Positions 55,548 to 63,968 of a DNA stretch of 64,000 nt are shown in pieces. Position 1 is the stretch's first letter. The number at the start of each line of letters is the position of its first letter. The position numbers and the translations under genes are program-made. Source of the DNA: Phycisphaerae bacterium (lineage in GTDB: Bacteria; Planctomycetota; Phycisphaerae; JAJVII01); contig JAJVII010000006.1 of NCBI GenBank assembly GCA_022072085.1, positions 1-64,000 of the forward strand, written 5' to 3'. The notes beneath the pieces are model-generated. The model saw nothing but the letters and a program-made list of their open reading frames with translations. It had not been told where the DNA came from and ran no database searches.

Positions 55548-56468
55548 TCAGGCGAACAGGCCCATCGCCAGTTCCACCTGGCCGGGCAGGTCGCGGCGGA
55601 TCAGGTCGAGTTGCCGGTCGGTGAGCTGGAGATCGTCCAGGATGCCCGGATCGACGTCGTGGTCGTCGACCGCCAGCACCGCGCCGACGCCGACCTGGGC
55701 GCAGAGGGCGTCGGCGGTGTGGACCACCTGCGTGAGCAGCCGGTTGTCGTTGGCCAGCAGCGAAGGCCGGTGATGGCAGCCGGTGACATACTGGAAGGAT
55801 CGGGGGAATTTCCATCGCCGCGCCAGCCCGCCGCCGAACGCCTCGTGCGACGCCCCGAACAGCCGGGCCTCGGTCGCGACGAACAGGTCGGCCATCGCTG
55901 CCTTGTCGGGGTTCTCGCCCGCATGGTCCTGGGCCAGTTCGACGCCGCGCATCAGTTCCTGCATCCGCTGCGGATCGCACTGGAGCATGACGACCAGGCC
56001 CATGTCGTGGATGAGCCCGGCGACGAACGCCTCGTCCGGCAGGGCCATCTTCAGCCGCTCGATAATCATCTTGCTGGCTGAGCCGACCGCCAGGCTGTGG
56101 ACCCACAGGTCGCGGGCCGTCCAGCGTCGGCTGATCCGCCCGCCGCGGAACACGCGCGACAGGCTGGCGGCGATGGCGATGTTCTTAACCGCGTTGAGCC
56201 CCAGCAGCACGATCGCCCGGTCGATGCTGGCGATCTGCCCGGGCAGCCCGTAGAACGCCGAGTTGACCACGCGCAGGATGCGGGCCGAAAGGGCCAGGTC
56301 GTGCGTGACGATTTCGTGCAGGTCGCGGGCGGTCGAGTCGGGATCTTCGACCGTCTCGATGATCTTGAGCGTGACTTCCGGCAGGGTGGAGATTTCGCCG
56401 AGCCGGTCCAGGGCGCGTTCCACGGCCTCGGCGGATGCGGCGTCGTCCGCTGCGGGTTTGATGTCCAC
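55548..56468 (-). CDS. HDOD-domain signalling protein
   Basis: A 306-residue cytoplasmic protein formed by one HDOD domain. Signatures are STLPEVTLKIIETVEDPDSTARDLHEIVTHDLALSARILRVVNSAFYGLPGQIASIDRAIVLLGLNAVKNIAIA and AFVAGLIHDMGLVVMLQ. HDOD proteins are catalytically incomplete relatives of HD-GYP phosphodiesterases used as signalling scaffolds. His-Asp is present in LIHDMG, but the other HD metal ligands cannot all be placed. GTG start with GGGAG six bases upstream. No receiver or GGDEF partner is adjacent; it is divergent to the M42 peptidase gene. Confidence 0.9.
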   Translation of the reverse strand: MDIKPAADDAASAEAVERALDRLGEISTLPEVTLKIIETVEDPDSTARDLHEIVTHDLALSARILRVVNSAFYGLPGQIASIDRAIVLLGLNAVKNIAIAASLSRVFRGGRISRRWTARDLWVHSLAVGSASKMIIERLKMALPDEAFVAGLIHDMGLVVMLQCDPQRMQELMRGVELAQDHAGENPDKAAMADLFVATEARLFGASHEAFGGGLARRWKFPRSFQYVTGCHHRPSLLANDNRLLTQVVHTADALCAQVGVGAVLAVDDHDVDPGILDDLQLTDRQLDLIRRDLPGQVELAMGLFA

Positions 56469-56605
56469 GATGATCTCCCGGCCCGAGGCCTGGCTTGGTA
56501 TACGCGGTCGGGTGGCTCAGTCTCGGTGTAAGTCTTCGGACAGGCGGCGGTACGACTTGAGAACTGAGAGCGGCTGTCAATTTTGCCGTCCGGGCCGTCT
56601 TGCTA

Positions 56606-56634
56606 TTGATGTTCCCCGCCGCCGGCGATAGTAA
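56606..56634 (+). promoter_or_regulatory. Promoter for the M42 peptidase operon
   Basis: TTGATG (56606-56611) and TAGTAA (56629-56634) are spaced 17 bp apart, 37 bases before the ATG at 56671. Confidence 0.5.
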
Positions 56635-56670
56635 TTAGGTTCCATACCCAGGAACGCAAAGGAGCAAGGC

Positions 56671-57762
56671 ATGGATTTCCTCCGCAAGCTGGTCGAGACT
56701 CCGGGAGTGCCCGGTCGCGAAGAGCGTATCCGCCAGGTTATCCACGACGAGGTCGCGGGCCTGTTCGACACGATTCAGACCGACGCGATGGGCAACCTGA
56801 TCTGCACGCGCGAGCCGCGCGGCAAGGCCCCGGACGGCGGGAGTTCCGGCGAGCATCACAAGACCGTCGCGATGCACGCCCATCACGAGCATCCGACCAC
56901 CGTGCTGCTCTGCTGCCACATGGACGAGATCGGGTTCATCGTCAGCCACGTGGACGAGAGCACGGGCTACCTGCGGGTGATGAACCTCGGCGGGTTCGAC
57001 GCGCGGACGCTGCTGGCCCGGCGGGTGCTGGTGCAGGCCGAGGACGGCGACCTGCTGGGCGTGATGAACGCCGCCAAACCCATCCACATCATGAGCGACG
57101 AGGAGAAGAAGCGGATCCCCGAAATTCCCGACGTCTACGTCGACCTCATGATGGAGCCCCGGAAGGTCCGCAAGAAGGTCCGCGTCGGCGACCCGGTGAC
57201 GCTCTGGCAGCCGCTGGCAGAGATCGGCGACTGCTGCGTCTGCAAGGCGATGGACAACCGCATCGCCACCTGGGTCGCGGTCAACGCCGTACGGAAACTG
57301 GAGGGCAAGAGCCATTCCTGCCGAATCGTTTATGTGGCGGCGGCGCAGGAGGAAGTCGGCCTGCGCGGGGCGTCGGCTGTGGTTCACGCGGTCAAGCCGG
57401 ACATCGGCATCGCGATCGACGTGACCATCGCCGCGGACACGCCCGGCGTCGAGGGCGCCAGGCAGGTCACTCGCCTGGGCGAAGGCGTTGCGCTGAAGGT
57501 CATGGACTCGGCCAGCATTACCCACCGCGGGCTGCTGGACGAGTGGATCGCGATCGCCCGCAAGAAGAAGATCAAGCACCAGCTCGAAGTCCTGCCGCGC
57601 GGCGGGACCGACGCCGGGGCGATCCAGCGGGCCGCCGGCAGCGTGAAGACCGGCACGATTTCCGTCCCGTGCCGCTACGTGCACACGGTCACCGAAACGG
57701 TGCACCGCAAAGACCTCAAGGCCGCCGTGGACCTGCTGGCGGCCTACCTCCAGCAGGCCTGA
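56671..57762 (+). CDS. M42-family aminopeptidase (FrvX/TET-like)
   Basis: A 363-residue cytoplasmic metallo-aminopeptidase of the M42 family, which forms large tetrahedral complexes that trim peptides. Metal and catalytic residues are visible: CHMDEIGF (His83, Asp85), AAAQEEVGLRGA with general base Glu227 and metal ligand Glu228, the Asp in AIDVT, and LPRGGTDAGAIQ. A loop around residues 58-76 (GGSSGEHHKTVAMHAHHEHP) is longer and richer in histidine than usual, which may affect metal loading or assembly. GGAGC-type spacing before ATG 56671 is good. Followed after 24 bases by a lipoprotein gene. Confidence 0.92.
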   Translation: MDFLRKLVETPGVPGREERIRQVIHDEVAGLFDTIQTDAMGNLICTREPRGKAPDGGSSGEHHKTVAMHAHHEHPTTVLLCCHMDEIGFIVSHVDESTGYLRVMNLGGFDARTLLARRVLVQAEDGDLLGVMNAAKPIHIMSDEEKKRIPEIPDVYVDLMMEPRKVRKKVRVGDPVTLWQPLAEIGDCCVCKAMDNRIATWVAVNAVRKLEGKSHSCRIVYVAAAQEEVGLRGASAVVHAVKPDIGIAIDVTIAADTPGVEGARQVTRLGEGVALKVMDSASITHRGLLDEWIAIARKKKIKHQLEVLPRGGTDAGAIQRAAGSVKTGTISVPCRYVHTVTETVHRKDLKAAVDLLAAYLQQA

Positions 57763-57786
57763 GCGAGGTATCGCAGGAGCGAACGG

Positions 57787-58245
57787 ATGAATCGCACCAC
57801 CGTGCTGCTGGCGTCGCTGATCGGCGCGATCGCGTTGGCCGGCTGCGAGCCGGCGCCGTTCGAGCACAACGTGAAGCAACTGCCCGCCGATCCGCATGGC
57901 GTGCGCTCGCACGTCTGGGTCACGGTCCAGCAGCGCGGGGCGGCGGCCGGTGGACCCAGCGAGCTGATCCTGCTGGTCCGCAATCCGCTTCCGGTCGAGG
58001 TGGACTTCGGCTTCGGCTGGCGGGCCGCGGACCAGTCGGCCTACCGGCTGGACCCGCTGGCCGGCGTGCTGCACCTCCAGCCCGGCCAGACCCAGCCGCT
58101 TAAGGCGCGGGCCAATCTGCCGCGGTCCGGACAGGCCGACCTGGTCCAACTCAACTATCGCATTCATGGAACGTGGCTGGACGGCAGCCCGTTCGACACG
58201 CCCGGCAGCGAGCGGCTGCAACTGGTCGGAGCCGCGTCACCGTAG
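57787..58245 (+). CDS. Small lipoprotein of unknown function
   Basis: A 152-residue protein with a type II signal peptide and clear lipobox (MNRTTVLLASLIGAIALAGCEPAP, cysteine at residue 20). The mature part has a beta-rich pattern (HVWVTVQQRGAAAGGPSELILLVRNPLPVEVDFGFGWRAADQSAYRLDPLAGVLHLQPGQTQPLKARA), suggestive of an immunoglobulin-like or DUF1425-like domain as in YcfL. It probably sits at the outer or inner membrane. AGGAG lies eight bases before the ATG. It is likely co-transcribed with the peptidase and the 642-residue protein. Confidence 0.75.
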   Translation: MNRTTVLLASLIGAIALAGCEPAPFEHNVKQLPADPHGVRSHVWVTVQQRGAAAGGPSELILLVRNPLPVEVDFGFGWRAADQSAYRLDPLAGVLHLQPGQTQPLKARANLPRSGQADLVQLNYRIHGTWLDGSPFDTPGSERLQLVGAASP

Positions 58246-58290
58246 CCCCGACCGCACGGAAGGGCCCCCGCCCGGGGGAGGACCAACGGA

Positions 58291-60219
58291 ATGGCATCGT
58301 CCTTCAGCAATGTTCAGGTCTACACCGCCGGCCGACCGGCTGACGCGGCGCGGGCGGATCTGCTCCAGGCCATCCGCCGACGCTTGCTGGGCGACGGCCG
58401 GTTCGAGGAAGTCCCCGCCGACGCCAACGCCGACGTGCGGATTGCGGTTGCGCCATCCGGCACGCGGCCCTGGATCGCGGTCTACGCCGAGGCGACCGAG
58501 TCCGGCGAGCCCGAAGCGCTTGCCCGCGCGGCGGCAGAGTTTTCCGAAGACGCGGGCATGCCGGCCGTCGGCATTCTCGGCGATGGCGACGGGCTGACCC
58601 TCGTGCTCTGCGCCTCAGGTCGATGCGCTGACGTCTACTACAGCGATACCGATGCCGCGGACGACTCGGCCGACGACGGCGTGCCGTCCGCTCTGGCCGG
58701 CCAGCCGGCGGAGTGGTCGCGGCTGTTCACGCATGTTCCGGGGCACGAGTTCGCCCGGTCCGTCGCCGACGCCGAGCGGCTTGGCGAGTCGGCGGTTCCG
58801 CGTCGGCTGGCTGACCTGCTCAAGTGGGACCCCGCGCTCTGCACGCTGGGCTTCGACACGTTGGCTGGCGCGAAGATCGAAGGTCTGACGCGGCTGGCGT
58901 TCCGATACTGCGAGAAGGCGGCAGCGGTGCGGCCGGCTGCGCTGGACGTCTCGCTGACGCCGCCTGCCCGGCGGCCGCACGCGGGGGGGCCATTCGAGGC
59001 ATCGATCCATGTGACCAGTCTCGGCGGCCGATCGACCGGGCTCGACGTCGCCTTCTGGGGGCCGGCGATCGACTCTGGCCTGCTTCGCGTGGACTCGGTC
59101 CGGCTGGGCGCGGGTGGCGCGGCCCAGACGGCCGACGTTCAGCCGACCAACACGGACGACAGCCAGCGATTGCTGGTGGCCGAGTTCCCCGACGCGGCCA
59201 TCCCCGCGGAAGGCAGGCCCGGCGCGGGCGAAGCAGAGGAGGGGATCGAGATCGCCCTGCGAGGCCTCATCCAGCGGGCCGGCCGGGAGGAGTTGCTGAT
59301 CGGCGTCGCCCCGCGCGCCAACCCCGAGGGCGGGCAGGGGGCGTCCCTGGTCATCGACGCCGGCGGGGCCCCGGCGGCCAAACCGATGCACGCGTCGTCC
59401 GACGAGTCCTGCGCCCTGAGCATCGAGGCGCTCCAGTCGCCGGAGGTGCTGTTCGGCTTCGTCGTGTTCGGCGACGACGCGACGGGGCGATCGGCGGCCC
59501 TGGCTGACGGCTTCCGCCGCTGGCACGGCCTGTTGGCCGGCGGCGCGGCAGCCACCTGGCGGCTGGGCAGCGCCCGGCATGACCGGCGGAACAAGCCGCG
59601 TCAGTTCAACTGCCGGCCTGGCGGCGATCCGCCGGCCGGCCTGATGGAGCACTTCGACTCCTGCTGCGTCCTGTCGATCCAGAAGCTTGGCGGCGAGGAC
59701 GGCATGGACTACGCGGACGCCGGGGCCCGCGAGTCGCGCAAGTCCGACGAGCCCGACGAGGCCCCGCATGCCGTCTTTCGCGTCCGGCTGGACGGCGAGG
59801 GATCGCCCACGCACGCGGCTGCGGAGGAACTTCTCGCGTCGGTCCTGGACGACCTGGCCGGCCGATGCGACGTGGTCCAGGCGTTCGTGGGTTGCTGGGG
59901 CGTCGCCCCGGCGATCCGCGGGAATCTCTACGAGCAGGCCTGCGACGTCGGATCGACTGTCGTGGCATCGCGGCAGTGGGCGCGGCAGCACGTCCGGGCG
60001 GTCACTCCGACGATGTGGCTGGGCCCGGCGCTACTGGGCCAGCTGCCCTCACAGGTCGGGCTGGAGCGAGTGGCCGACGTTCACCCGATCGGCCGATGCA
60101 AGCGACTGCGGCTCCGCCGCGGGGCGACGCTGGGCGAACTGGAAAACGTCCTGGAGGCCCTGCTGCCGACGCCGGACCAGGAATCGCGTGTGCAGGGGAG
60201 TCTGTCCGGAGGGGACTAG
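58291..60219 (+). CDS. Unknown 642-residue cytoplasmic protein
   Basis: I do not recognise this protein. It has no signal peptide or membrane segment. The N-terminal ~130 residues alternate strands and helices (MASSFSNVQVYTAGRPADAARADLLQAIRRRLLG ... VLCASGRCADVYYSDTDA). A beta-sandwich-like middle follows (PFEASIHVTSLGGRSTGLDVAFWGP). The C-terminal ~170 residues (VVQAFVGCWGVAPAI ... TPTMWLGPALLGQLPSQVGLERVADVHPIGRCKRLRLRRGATLGELENVLEALLPT) loosely recall the layout of DUF3396/Imm52-type immunity proteins; this is a weak visual impression. Twelve or so cysteines, partly in pairs, are unusual for a cytoplasmic protein. The gene follows the lipoprotein by 45 bases with a GGGGAGG ribosome site. 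Confidence 0.65.
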   Translation: MASSFSNVQVYTAGRPADAARADLLQAIRRRLLGDGRFEEVPADANADVRIAVAPSGTRPWIAVYAEATESGEPEALARAAAEFSEDAGMPAVGILGDGDGLTLVLCASGRCADVYYSDTDAADDSADDGVPSALAGQPAEWSRLFTHVPGHEFARSVADAERLGESAVPRRLADLLKWDPALCTLGFDTLAGAKIEGLTRLAFRYCEKAAAVRPAALDVSLTPPARRPHAGGPFEASIHVTSLGGRSTGLDVAFWGPAIDSGLLRVDSVRLGAGGAAQTADVQPTNTDDSQRLLVAEFPDAAIPAEGRPGAGEAEEGIEIALRGLIQRAGREELLIGVAPRANPEGGQGASLVIDAGGAPAAKPMHASSDESCALSIEALQSPEVLFGFVVFGDDATGRSAALADGFRRWHGLLAGGAAATWRLGSARHDRRNKPRQFNCRPGGDPPAGLMEHFDSCCVLSIQKLGGEDGMDYADAGARESRKSDEPDEAPHAVFRVRLDGEGSPTHAAAEELLASVLDDLAGRCDVVQAFVGCWGVAPAIRGNLYEQACDVGSTVVASRQWARQHVRAVTPTMWLGPALLGQLPSQVGLERVADVHPIGRCKRLRLRRGATLGELENVLEALLPTPDQESRVQGSLSGGD

Positions 60220-60794
60220 CGGGCAGGGCCGGAGCGACTGCTCGGGGGGCCTGTCCAAATCACAGAATGCGTTCTAAGGGGGTTGGGCTTGCGCAGGATC
60301 GACGGGGCCGATTTGATCGACCCCCGAGTCGAGGCGGACCGGCCGAAGGGCTGTAATCGCAACGGCCGGGCTGTTTTGTAACGCGTTGCCTATCAACAGC
60401 TTGCGATGCAGGAAAATACAGGCTTTCGCAGGCGAATGCAGAGCGTGAAGCCGCCGCATGGTTCAACTCCGCGCGACGGCGGCGGCGTGATGGCTGCGGC
60501 CGCGAGCGTGCGACGGCAGCGATAGATGACGCCGGCGAATCGCTTGCGGCTTTGCGGAGCCCTTGCCTGCAAGTCAGCGTCCCGCGAAGCGACACAAGTC
60601 GGCGGCCGCAGAGGTCGGCATTGCGTTCGCGGGACTCGGCGAGGGGCTTGATCCCCCTGTCTCCGTCTGCGGTTCACGGGACGCGGGGCGGGCTCAAATC
60701 CCTCTTGTCGGGACAGGGGGCGTCGCTATACTGAACCCCCTCGACGGATCGTCCGACACGTAACGCTTGCAACAGGAAGCGGAAAGGACAGGGC
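60220..60794. other. 575-bp region without a recognised gene
   Basis: No ORF here has credible coding character: the short ORFs on both strands lack ribosome sites and family motifs. The last 90 bases hold the promoter of the EF-G-like gene. The middle part (60370-60450) is less GC-rich and includes the words TTTTGTAACGCGTTGCC and GGAAAATACAGGC, which might belong to a non-coding RNA or a decayed gene. I could not find a terminator or a conserved RNA motif. Confidence 0.5.
60705..60732 (+). promoter_or_regulatory. Promoter candidate for the EF-G-like gene
   Basis: CTTGTC (60705-60710) and TATACT (60727-60732) are spaced by 16 bp, giving a leader of about 55 bases to the ATG at 60795. The -35 box overlaps the short symmetric word TGTCGGGACA. 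Confidence 0.45.
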
Positions 60795-62840
60795 ATGCCA
60801 GTCAGCAAACCCGAGGAGCTTCGCAACATCTGCCTGGTCGGTCACGGCGGCGTCGGCAAGACAACGCTGCTGGAGAACCTGCTCGGCCTGTGCAGCAGCG
60901 TCAGCCGCATCGGGACCGTCGAGGAAGGCAACACGGTCAGCGACTTCGACGACGAGGAAAAGGAACGCGGGCACAGCATCTCGGCCGGCGTGGCCTATTT
61001 CGCTCACAACGGTGTCGAGGTGAACGTCATCGACACGCCGGGCTATCCGGACTTCATCGGGCCTGCGCTGGCGTCGCTGGGGGCGGTGGAGACGGCGATC
61101 ACTGTCATCTCCGCGGCCGCGGGCATCGAAGTGAACACGCGGCGGCTGTTCGAGGCTGCCGGCCGCGAGGGGCTGGCCCGGGCGATCGTCGTCAGCAAGA
61201 TCAGCAGCGAGAACCTCGACCTGCCCGCGCTGGTTGCGATCATCCAGGAGACTTTCGGCAACAACTGCCTGCCGATCAACCTGCCGACCGGCGGCTGCAA
61301 GGATGTCGTGGACGTGTTGACGAAGGAAACGGGCGAAGCCGATTTCGGCGACCCGGCCTCCGCCCACACCGCGCTGATGGAAGCCGTCATCGAGGCCGAC
61401 GAGGCCATGATGGAACGCTACCTCGGCGGCGAGGCGATCGAGCAGGCCGAACTGGGCGCGGCCCTGGGCAAGGCCATGGCGGCCGGCTCGGTCGTGCCGA
61501 TCTTCTTCGTCGATGCGCGCGACAAGGTCGGGCTGGCCGCCCTGCGCGACGCGATCGTCAACTACTTTCCCACGCCCGTAACGGGCAAGCCGCGCGTCGT
61601 TGTGACCGGCGAGGGCGAGTCGGCCAAGGAGACCTCCGTCGAAGCCAGGGCCGACGGCCCGCTGGTCGCGCAGGTCTTCAAGGTGGCCGCCGACCCGTTC
61701 GTCGGCAAGCTCTGCGTCTTCCGCCTGCTCTCGGGCACGCTGAAGAACGACCTGCCGTTCGCGGTTGACGACGAGCGCGGCAGCCACAAGGCCGGCCACC
61801 TCTTCAAGGTGTTCGGCAAGGACCACCGCGAGGTGTCCGCCCTGGTGGCCGGCGACCTGGGCGCAGTGGCCAAGGTCGAAGACCTGGTCTATGGCTCGAT
61901 CATCCATGCCCCCAACAGCGATTCGGGGGAGGTGGGCACGCCCGCGATGCCGACGCCGATGTATTCGCTGGCCATCGCCCCAAAGACCCGCGGCGACGAG
62001 GGTAAGATTTCCGAGGCCCTGGCCAAGCTGGTCGAGGAGGACCAGACCCTCCGCGCGACCCACGATGCCCAGACAGCCGAACTGGTCATCAGCGGCCTGG
62101 GCGATCTGCACCTCCGCGTCGTGCTTGCGAAGATGAAGCGGCGTTTCAACCTCGAAGTCGAAACGAAGTCTCCGAAGATTCCCTATCGCGAGACCATCAG
62201 CGCCAAGGCCGATGGCCATTACCGCCACAAGAAGCAGACCGGCGGCGCCGGGCAGTTCGGCGAAGTCTATCTCCGCGTCGAGCCGATGGACCGCGGCGGC
62301 GGCTTCGAGTTCGTCGACGACATCTTCGGCGGGTCGATCCCCAGCCAGTTTCTCCCGGCCGTCGAGAAGGGCGTCCGCGACTGCATGGATCAGGGCGTCG
62401 TCGCCGGTTACCCGCTCCAGGACGTCCGCGTGGTCGTCTACGACGGCAAGTACCACCCGGTGGACAGCAAGGAAGTCGCCTTCCGCACCGCCGGCCGCGG
62501 CGCGATGCGCGACGCCATCGCCAAGGCCAAACCCGTCCTGCTCGAGCCGATTGTGAACCTGGAAGTCGTCGTGCCGGCCCAGTTCATGGGTGACATCACC
62601 GGCGACATGAACGGCCGGCGCGGCCGCATCCAGGGCATGGACCAACTCCCGGGCAACTTGAGCGTCATCAAGGCCCAGGTCCCGCTGGCCGAGGTGACCA
62701 CCTACAACAGCCAGCTCCGCTCGGTCACCGGCGGGCAGGGCAGCTACAGCATGGAGTTCAGCCACTACGAACCCGTGCCGGGCAACGTCCAGCAGCAGAT
62801 CGTCGCGATGTCGACCAAGCCGAAGGACGAGGAGGAGTAG
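60795..62840 (+). CDS. EF-G-like translational GTPase with altered G motifs
   Basis: A 681-residue elongation factor G paralogue (EF-G2 type), with all EF-G domains recognisable. G1 is intact: GHGGVGKT (residues 16-23). The switch I region reads ERGHSIS where EF-G has ERGITI. G3 reads DTPGYPDF (80-87), with Tyr84 replacing the catalytic histidine of canonical EF-G. The G4 position reads SKIS (134-137), not N/T-K-x-D, so the guanine-specifying aspartate is missing. Domain IV contains KKQTGGAGQFGEVYLRVEP and the C-terminal domain MDQLPGNLSVIKAQVPLAEV. It may be a slow or nucleotide-altered factor acting under stress. AAAGGA precedes the ATG. A GC-rich hairpin follows the stop. Confidence 0.88.
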   Translation: MPVSKPEELRNICLVGHGGVGKTTLLENLLGLCSSVSRIGTVEEGNTVSDFDDEEKERGHSISAGVAYFAHNGVEVNVIDTPGYPDFIGPALASLGAVETAITVISAAAGIEVNTRRLFEAAGREGLARAIVVSKISSENLDLPALVAIIQETFGNNCLPINLPTGGCKDVVDVLTKETGEADFGDPASAHTALMEAVIEADEAMMERYLGGEAIEQAELGAALGKAMAAGSVVPIFFVDARDKVGLAALRDAIVNYFPTPVTGKPRVVVTGEGESAKETSVEARADGPLVAQVFKVAADPFVGKLCVFRLLSGTLKNDLPFAVDDERGSHKAGHLFKVFGKDHREVSALVAGDLGAVAKVEDLVYGSIIHAPNSDSGEVGTPAMPTPMYSLAIAPKTRGDEGKISEALAKLVEEDQTLRATHDAQTAELVISGLGDLHLRVVLAKMKRRFNLEVETKSPKIPYRETISAKADGHYRHKKQTGGAGQFGEVYLRVEPMDRGGGFEFVDDIFGGSIPSQFLPAVEKGVRDCMDQGVVAGYPLQDVRVVVYDGKYHPVDSKEVAFRTAGRGAMRDAIAKAKPVLLEPIVNLEVVVPAQFMGDITGDMNGRRGRIQGMDQLPGNLSVIKAQVPLAEVTTYNSQLRSVTGGQGSYSMEFSHYEPVPGNVQQQIVAMSTKPKDEEE

Positions 62841-62875
62841 ACCTCCCCGGCCTCGCGATGCAGGCAACCCCAGGG

Positions 62876-62910
62876 CGCCCGCGGAATCGGCCGCGGGCGT
62901 CTTGCTTGTA
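62876..62910 (+). terminator. Intrinsic terminator-like hairpin after the EF-G-like gene
   Basis: CGCCCGCGG (62876-62884) pairs perfectly with CCGCGGGCG (62891-62899) around AATCGG. It is followed by the T-rich stretch TCTTGCTTGT. Confidence 0.6.
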
Positions 62911-62926
62911 CCGCGTGCGGTGGGTC

Positions 62927-62955
62927 TTGGCCGATTGGACGGCCCGAGGTACACT
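62927..62955 (+). promoter_or_regulatory. Promoter for the coiled-coil protein gene
   Basis: TTGGCC (62927-62932) and TACACT (62950-62955) are spaced by exactly 17 bp, about 62 bases of leader before ATG 63025. Confidence 0.5.
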
Positions 62956-63024
62956 ATGAGGGGTTTAATAGGAGTGGTGCGAGTGGCGAACGGCCGCGGA
63001 CAATTATGCGACGGAGGAGCCGCG

Positions 63025-63738
63025 ATGAAACGGACCGCGATCGGCGTGGCGATGGGCCTGGCGTTGGCGGTGCTGCTCGGGGCCGCGGGCGACGAGGCCC
63101 TTGAAAAGCGAGTCAAGTCGCTGGAGACCCAGATCGTGGTTTATCAGAACCAGATCGGCCGGGCCAACTCGCGCGTGGACGCGCTGGAGACGCGGGTCAA
63201 GGCGCTGGAGTCCAAGGTCGGCGTCGGCGGAGCGGTCGCACCGGCCGGGGAGAACAAGCCCGTGACCGACCCGGCTGCCGGCGACGACCCCGCGACCGGC
63301 GACCTGCCGGCGATCGACGACTCCGGCGGCGACGCCAAGGAGCGGGCCTACAAGCTGAAGATACGGGGCCTGACCACGAAGGGCTACCTCGAGGTCGACG
63401 GCCCCGCCGGCATCAAGGACGTATGGGTTGCGCCGATCACGACGCGCCCGGGTCCCAAGAACGACGTCGAGTCGACCGGCCAGATGCGTTACATCGGCGA
63501 GGAAGACCTGAGCGAATACGACCTCACATTCAAGGTGGTCTACCGCGACATCAAGGACAACCCCGTCGGCTATGCGGAGTTCAAGGTGGCCGGCAAGCTG
63601 CTCAAGGACGACCGTGACTATGTCTTCCGCACGCCGGTGACGCTGAGCGGGCGGGCGGCGAACAAGCCTCCGGAAATCCACCTGATGAAGAAGGAGCCGG
63701 CGTCCAAGAGCGGCTCATCCACGATCCATCACTACTAG
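63025..63738 (+). CDS. Secreted coiled-coil protein of unknown function
   Basis: A 237-residue protein with a signal peptide (MKRTAIGVAMGLALAVLLGAAG). A heptad-patterned coiled coil at about residues 24-68 follows (LEKRVKSLETQIVVYQNQIGRANSRVDALETRVKALESKV), then a flexible Ala/Gly/Asp/Pro linker (70-108). The C-terminal beta-rich domain reads AYKLKIRGLTTKGYLEVDGPAGIKDVWVAPITTRPGPKNDVESTG and ends with a Lys/Ser tail. The coiled coil probably forms a trimer or tetramer in the periplasm. ATG 63025 with GGAGGAG at good spacing is preferred over the upstream start at 62902, which would place the signal peptide internally. No family is recognised. Confidence 0.72.
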   Translation: MKRTAIGVAMGLALAVLLGAAGDEALEKRVKSLETQIVVYQNQIGRANSRVDALETRVKALESKVGVGGAVAPAGENKPVTDPAAGDDPATGDLPAIDDSGGDAKERAYKLKIRGLTTKGYLEVDGPAGIKDVWVAPITTRPGPKNDVESTGQMRYIGEEDLSEYDLTFKVVYRDIKDNPVGYAEFKVAGKLLKDDRDYVFRTPVTLSGRAANKPPEIHLMKKEPASKSGSSTIHHY

Positions 63739-63777
63739 AATCTCGTGGAGGGCAACCGGTTTGCGTCGCGAATTCAC

Positions 63778-63807
63778 TTGACCGGGCGACTTGGACGACT
63801 ATATAAA
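63778..63807 (+). promoter_or_regulatory. Strong sigma-70-like promoter of the attenuator leader
   Basis: TTGACC (63778-63783) is followed by TATATAAA (63800-63807). TATATA gives a 16-bp and TATAAA an 18-bp spacer. Transcription should start near 63814, about 50 bases before the leader ORF. It is one of the closest matches to consensus in the window. Confidence 0.75.
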
Positions 63808-63862
63808 GTCGGATCACGCGATTAACGGAACGGCCGCCTGTCGGCCGATGTTGGAGCGAATC

Positions 63863-63925
63863 ATGGATAGCCGGACCCGCTATGAGCGACTGCTGGGGCT
63901 GCGGCTATCCTGCGCGCTACCGTAG
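63863..63925 (+). CDS. Leucine-rich leader peptide (20 residues)
   Basis: An ORF of 20 codons reading MDSRTRYERLLGLRLSCALP, with GGAG six bases before its ATG. Leucine occupies positions 10, 11, 13, 15 and 19. Two of the five codons are CTA, uncommon in such GC-rich DNA and suited to sensing charged leucyl-tRNA. Its stop codon lies inside the 5' arm of a predicted antiterminator, and its first bases pair with the later Leu codons in a 9-bp hairpin (63865-63873 with 63902-63910). Both features match amino-acid biosynthetic leader peptides such as those of leu and ilv operons. The controlled gene is outside the window. Arginine (four residues) is a less likely signal because its codons are spread out. 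Confidence 0.7.
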   Translation: MDSRTRYERLLGLRLSCALP

Positions 63926-63968
63926 GGTTCTCTCCACGCGTGTTCGAAACGAACGATGGGACCCTGCG
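63921..63968 (+). promoter_or_regulatory. Antiterminator helix of the leader
   Basis: Bases 63921-63930 can pair with 63959-63968 over ten positions (two G-U pairs). The 3' arm overlaps the 5' half of the terminator at 63960-63985, so the two folds exclude each other. The enclosed segment contains a further hairpin, GTTCG-AAA-CGAAC. A competing hairpin pairs 63909-63914 with 63921-63926 and would block the antiterminator when no ribosome stalls at the Leu codons. Confidence 0.6.

Noticed and set aside
60393-60677. 94-residue ORF on the minus strand in the long intergenic gap
   Set aside because: It has no ribosome site, an Arg/Pro-rich composition and no motif; treated as non-coding.
60726-63116. 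796-residue open frame on the minus strand
   Set aside because: It is antisense to the EF-G-like gene and has no motif or start signal.
63936-63960. tRNA-like T-loop word (GTTCGAAAC) near the right edge
   Set aside because: The flanking bases do not form a 5-bp T-stem with an acceptor arm, and no anticodon or D-arm fits. The word is better explained as a hairpin loop in the attenuator.
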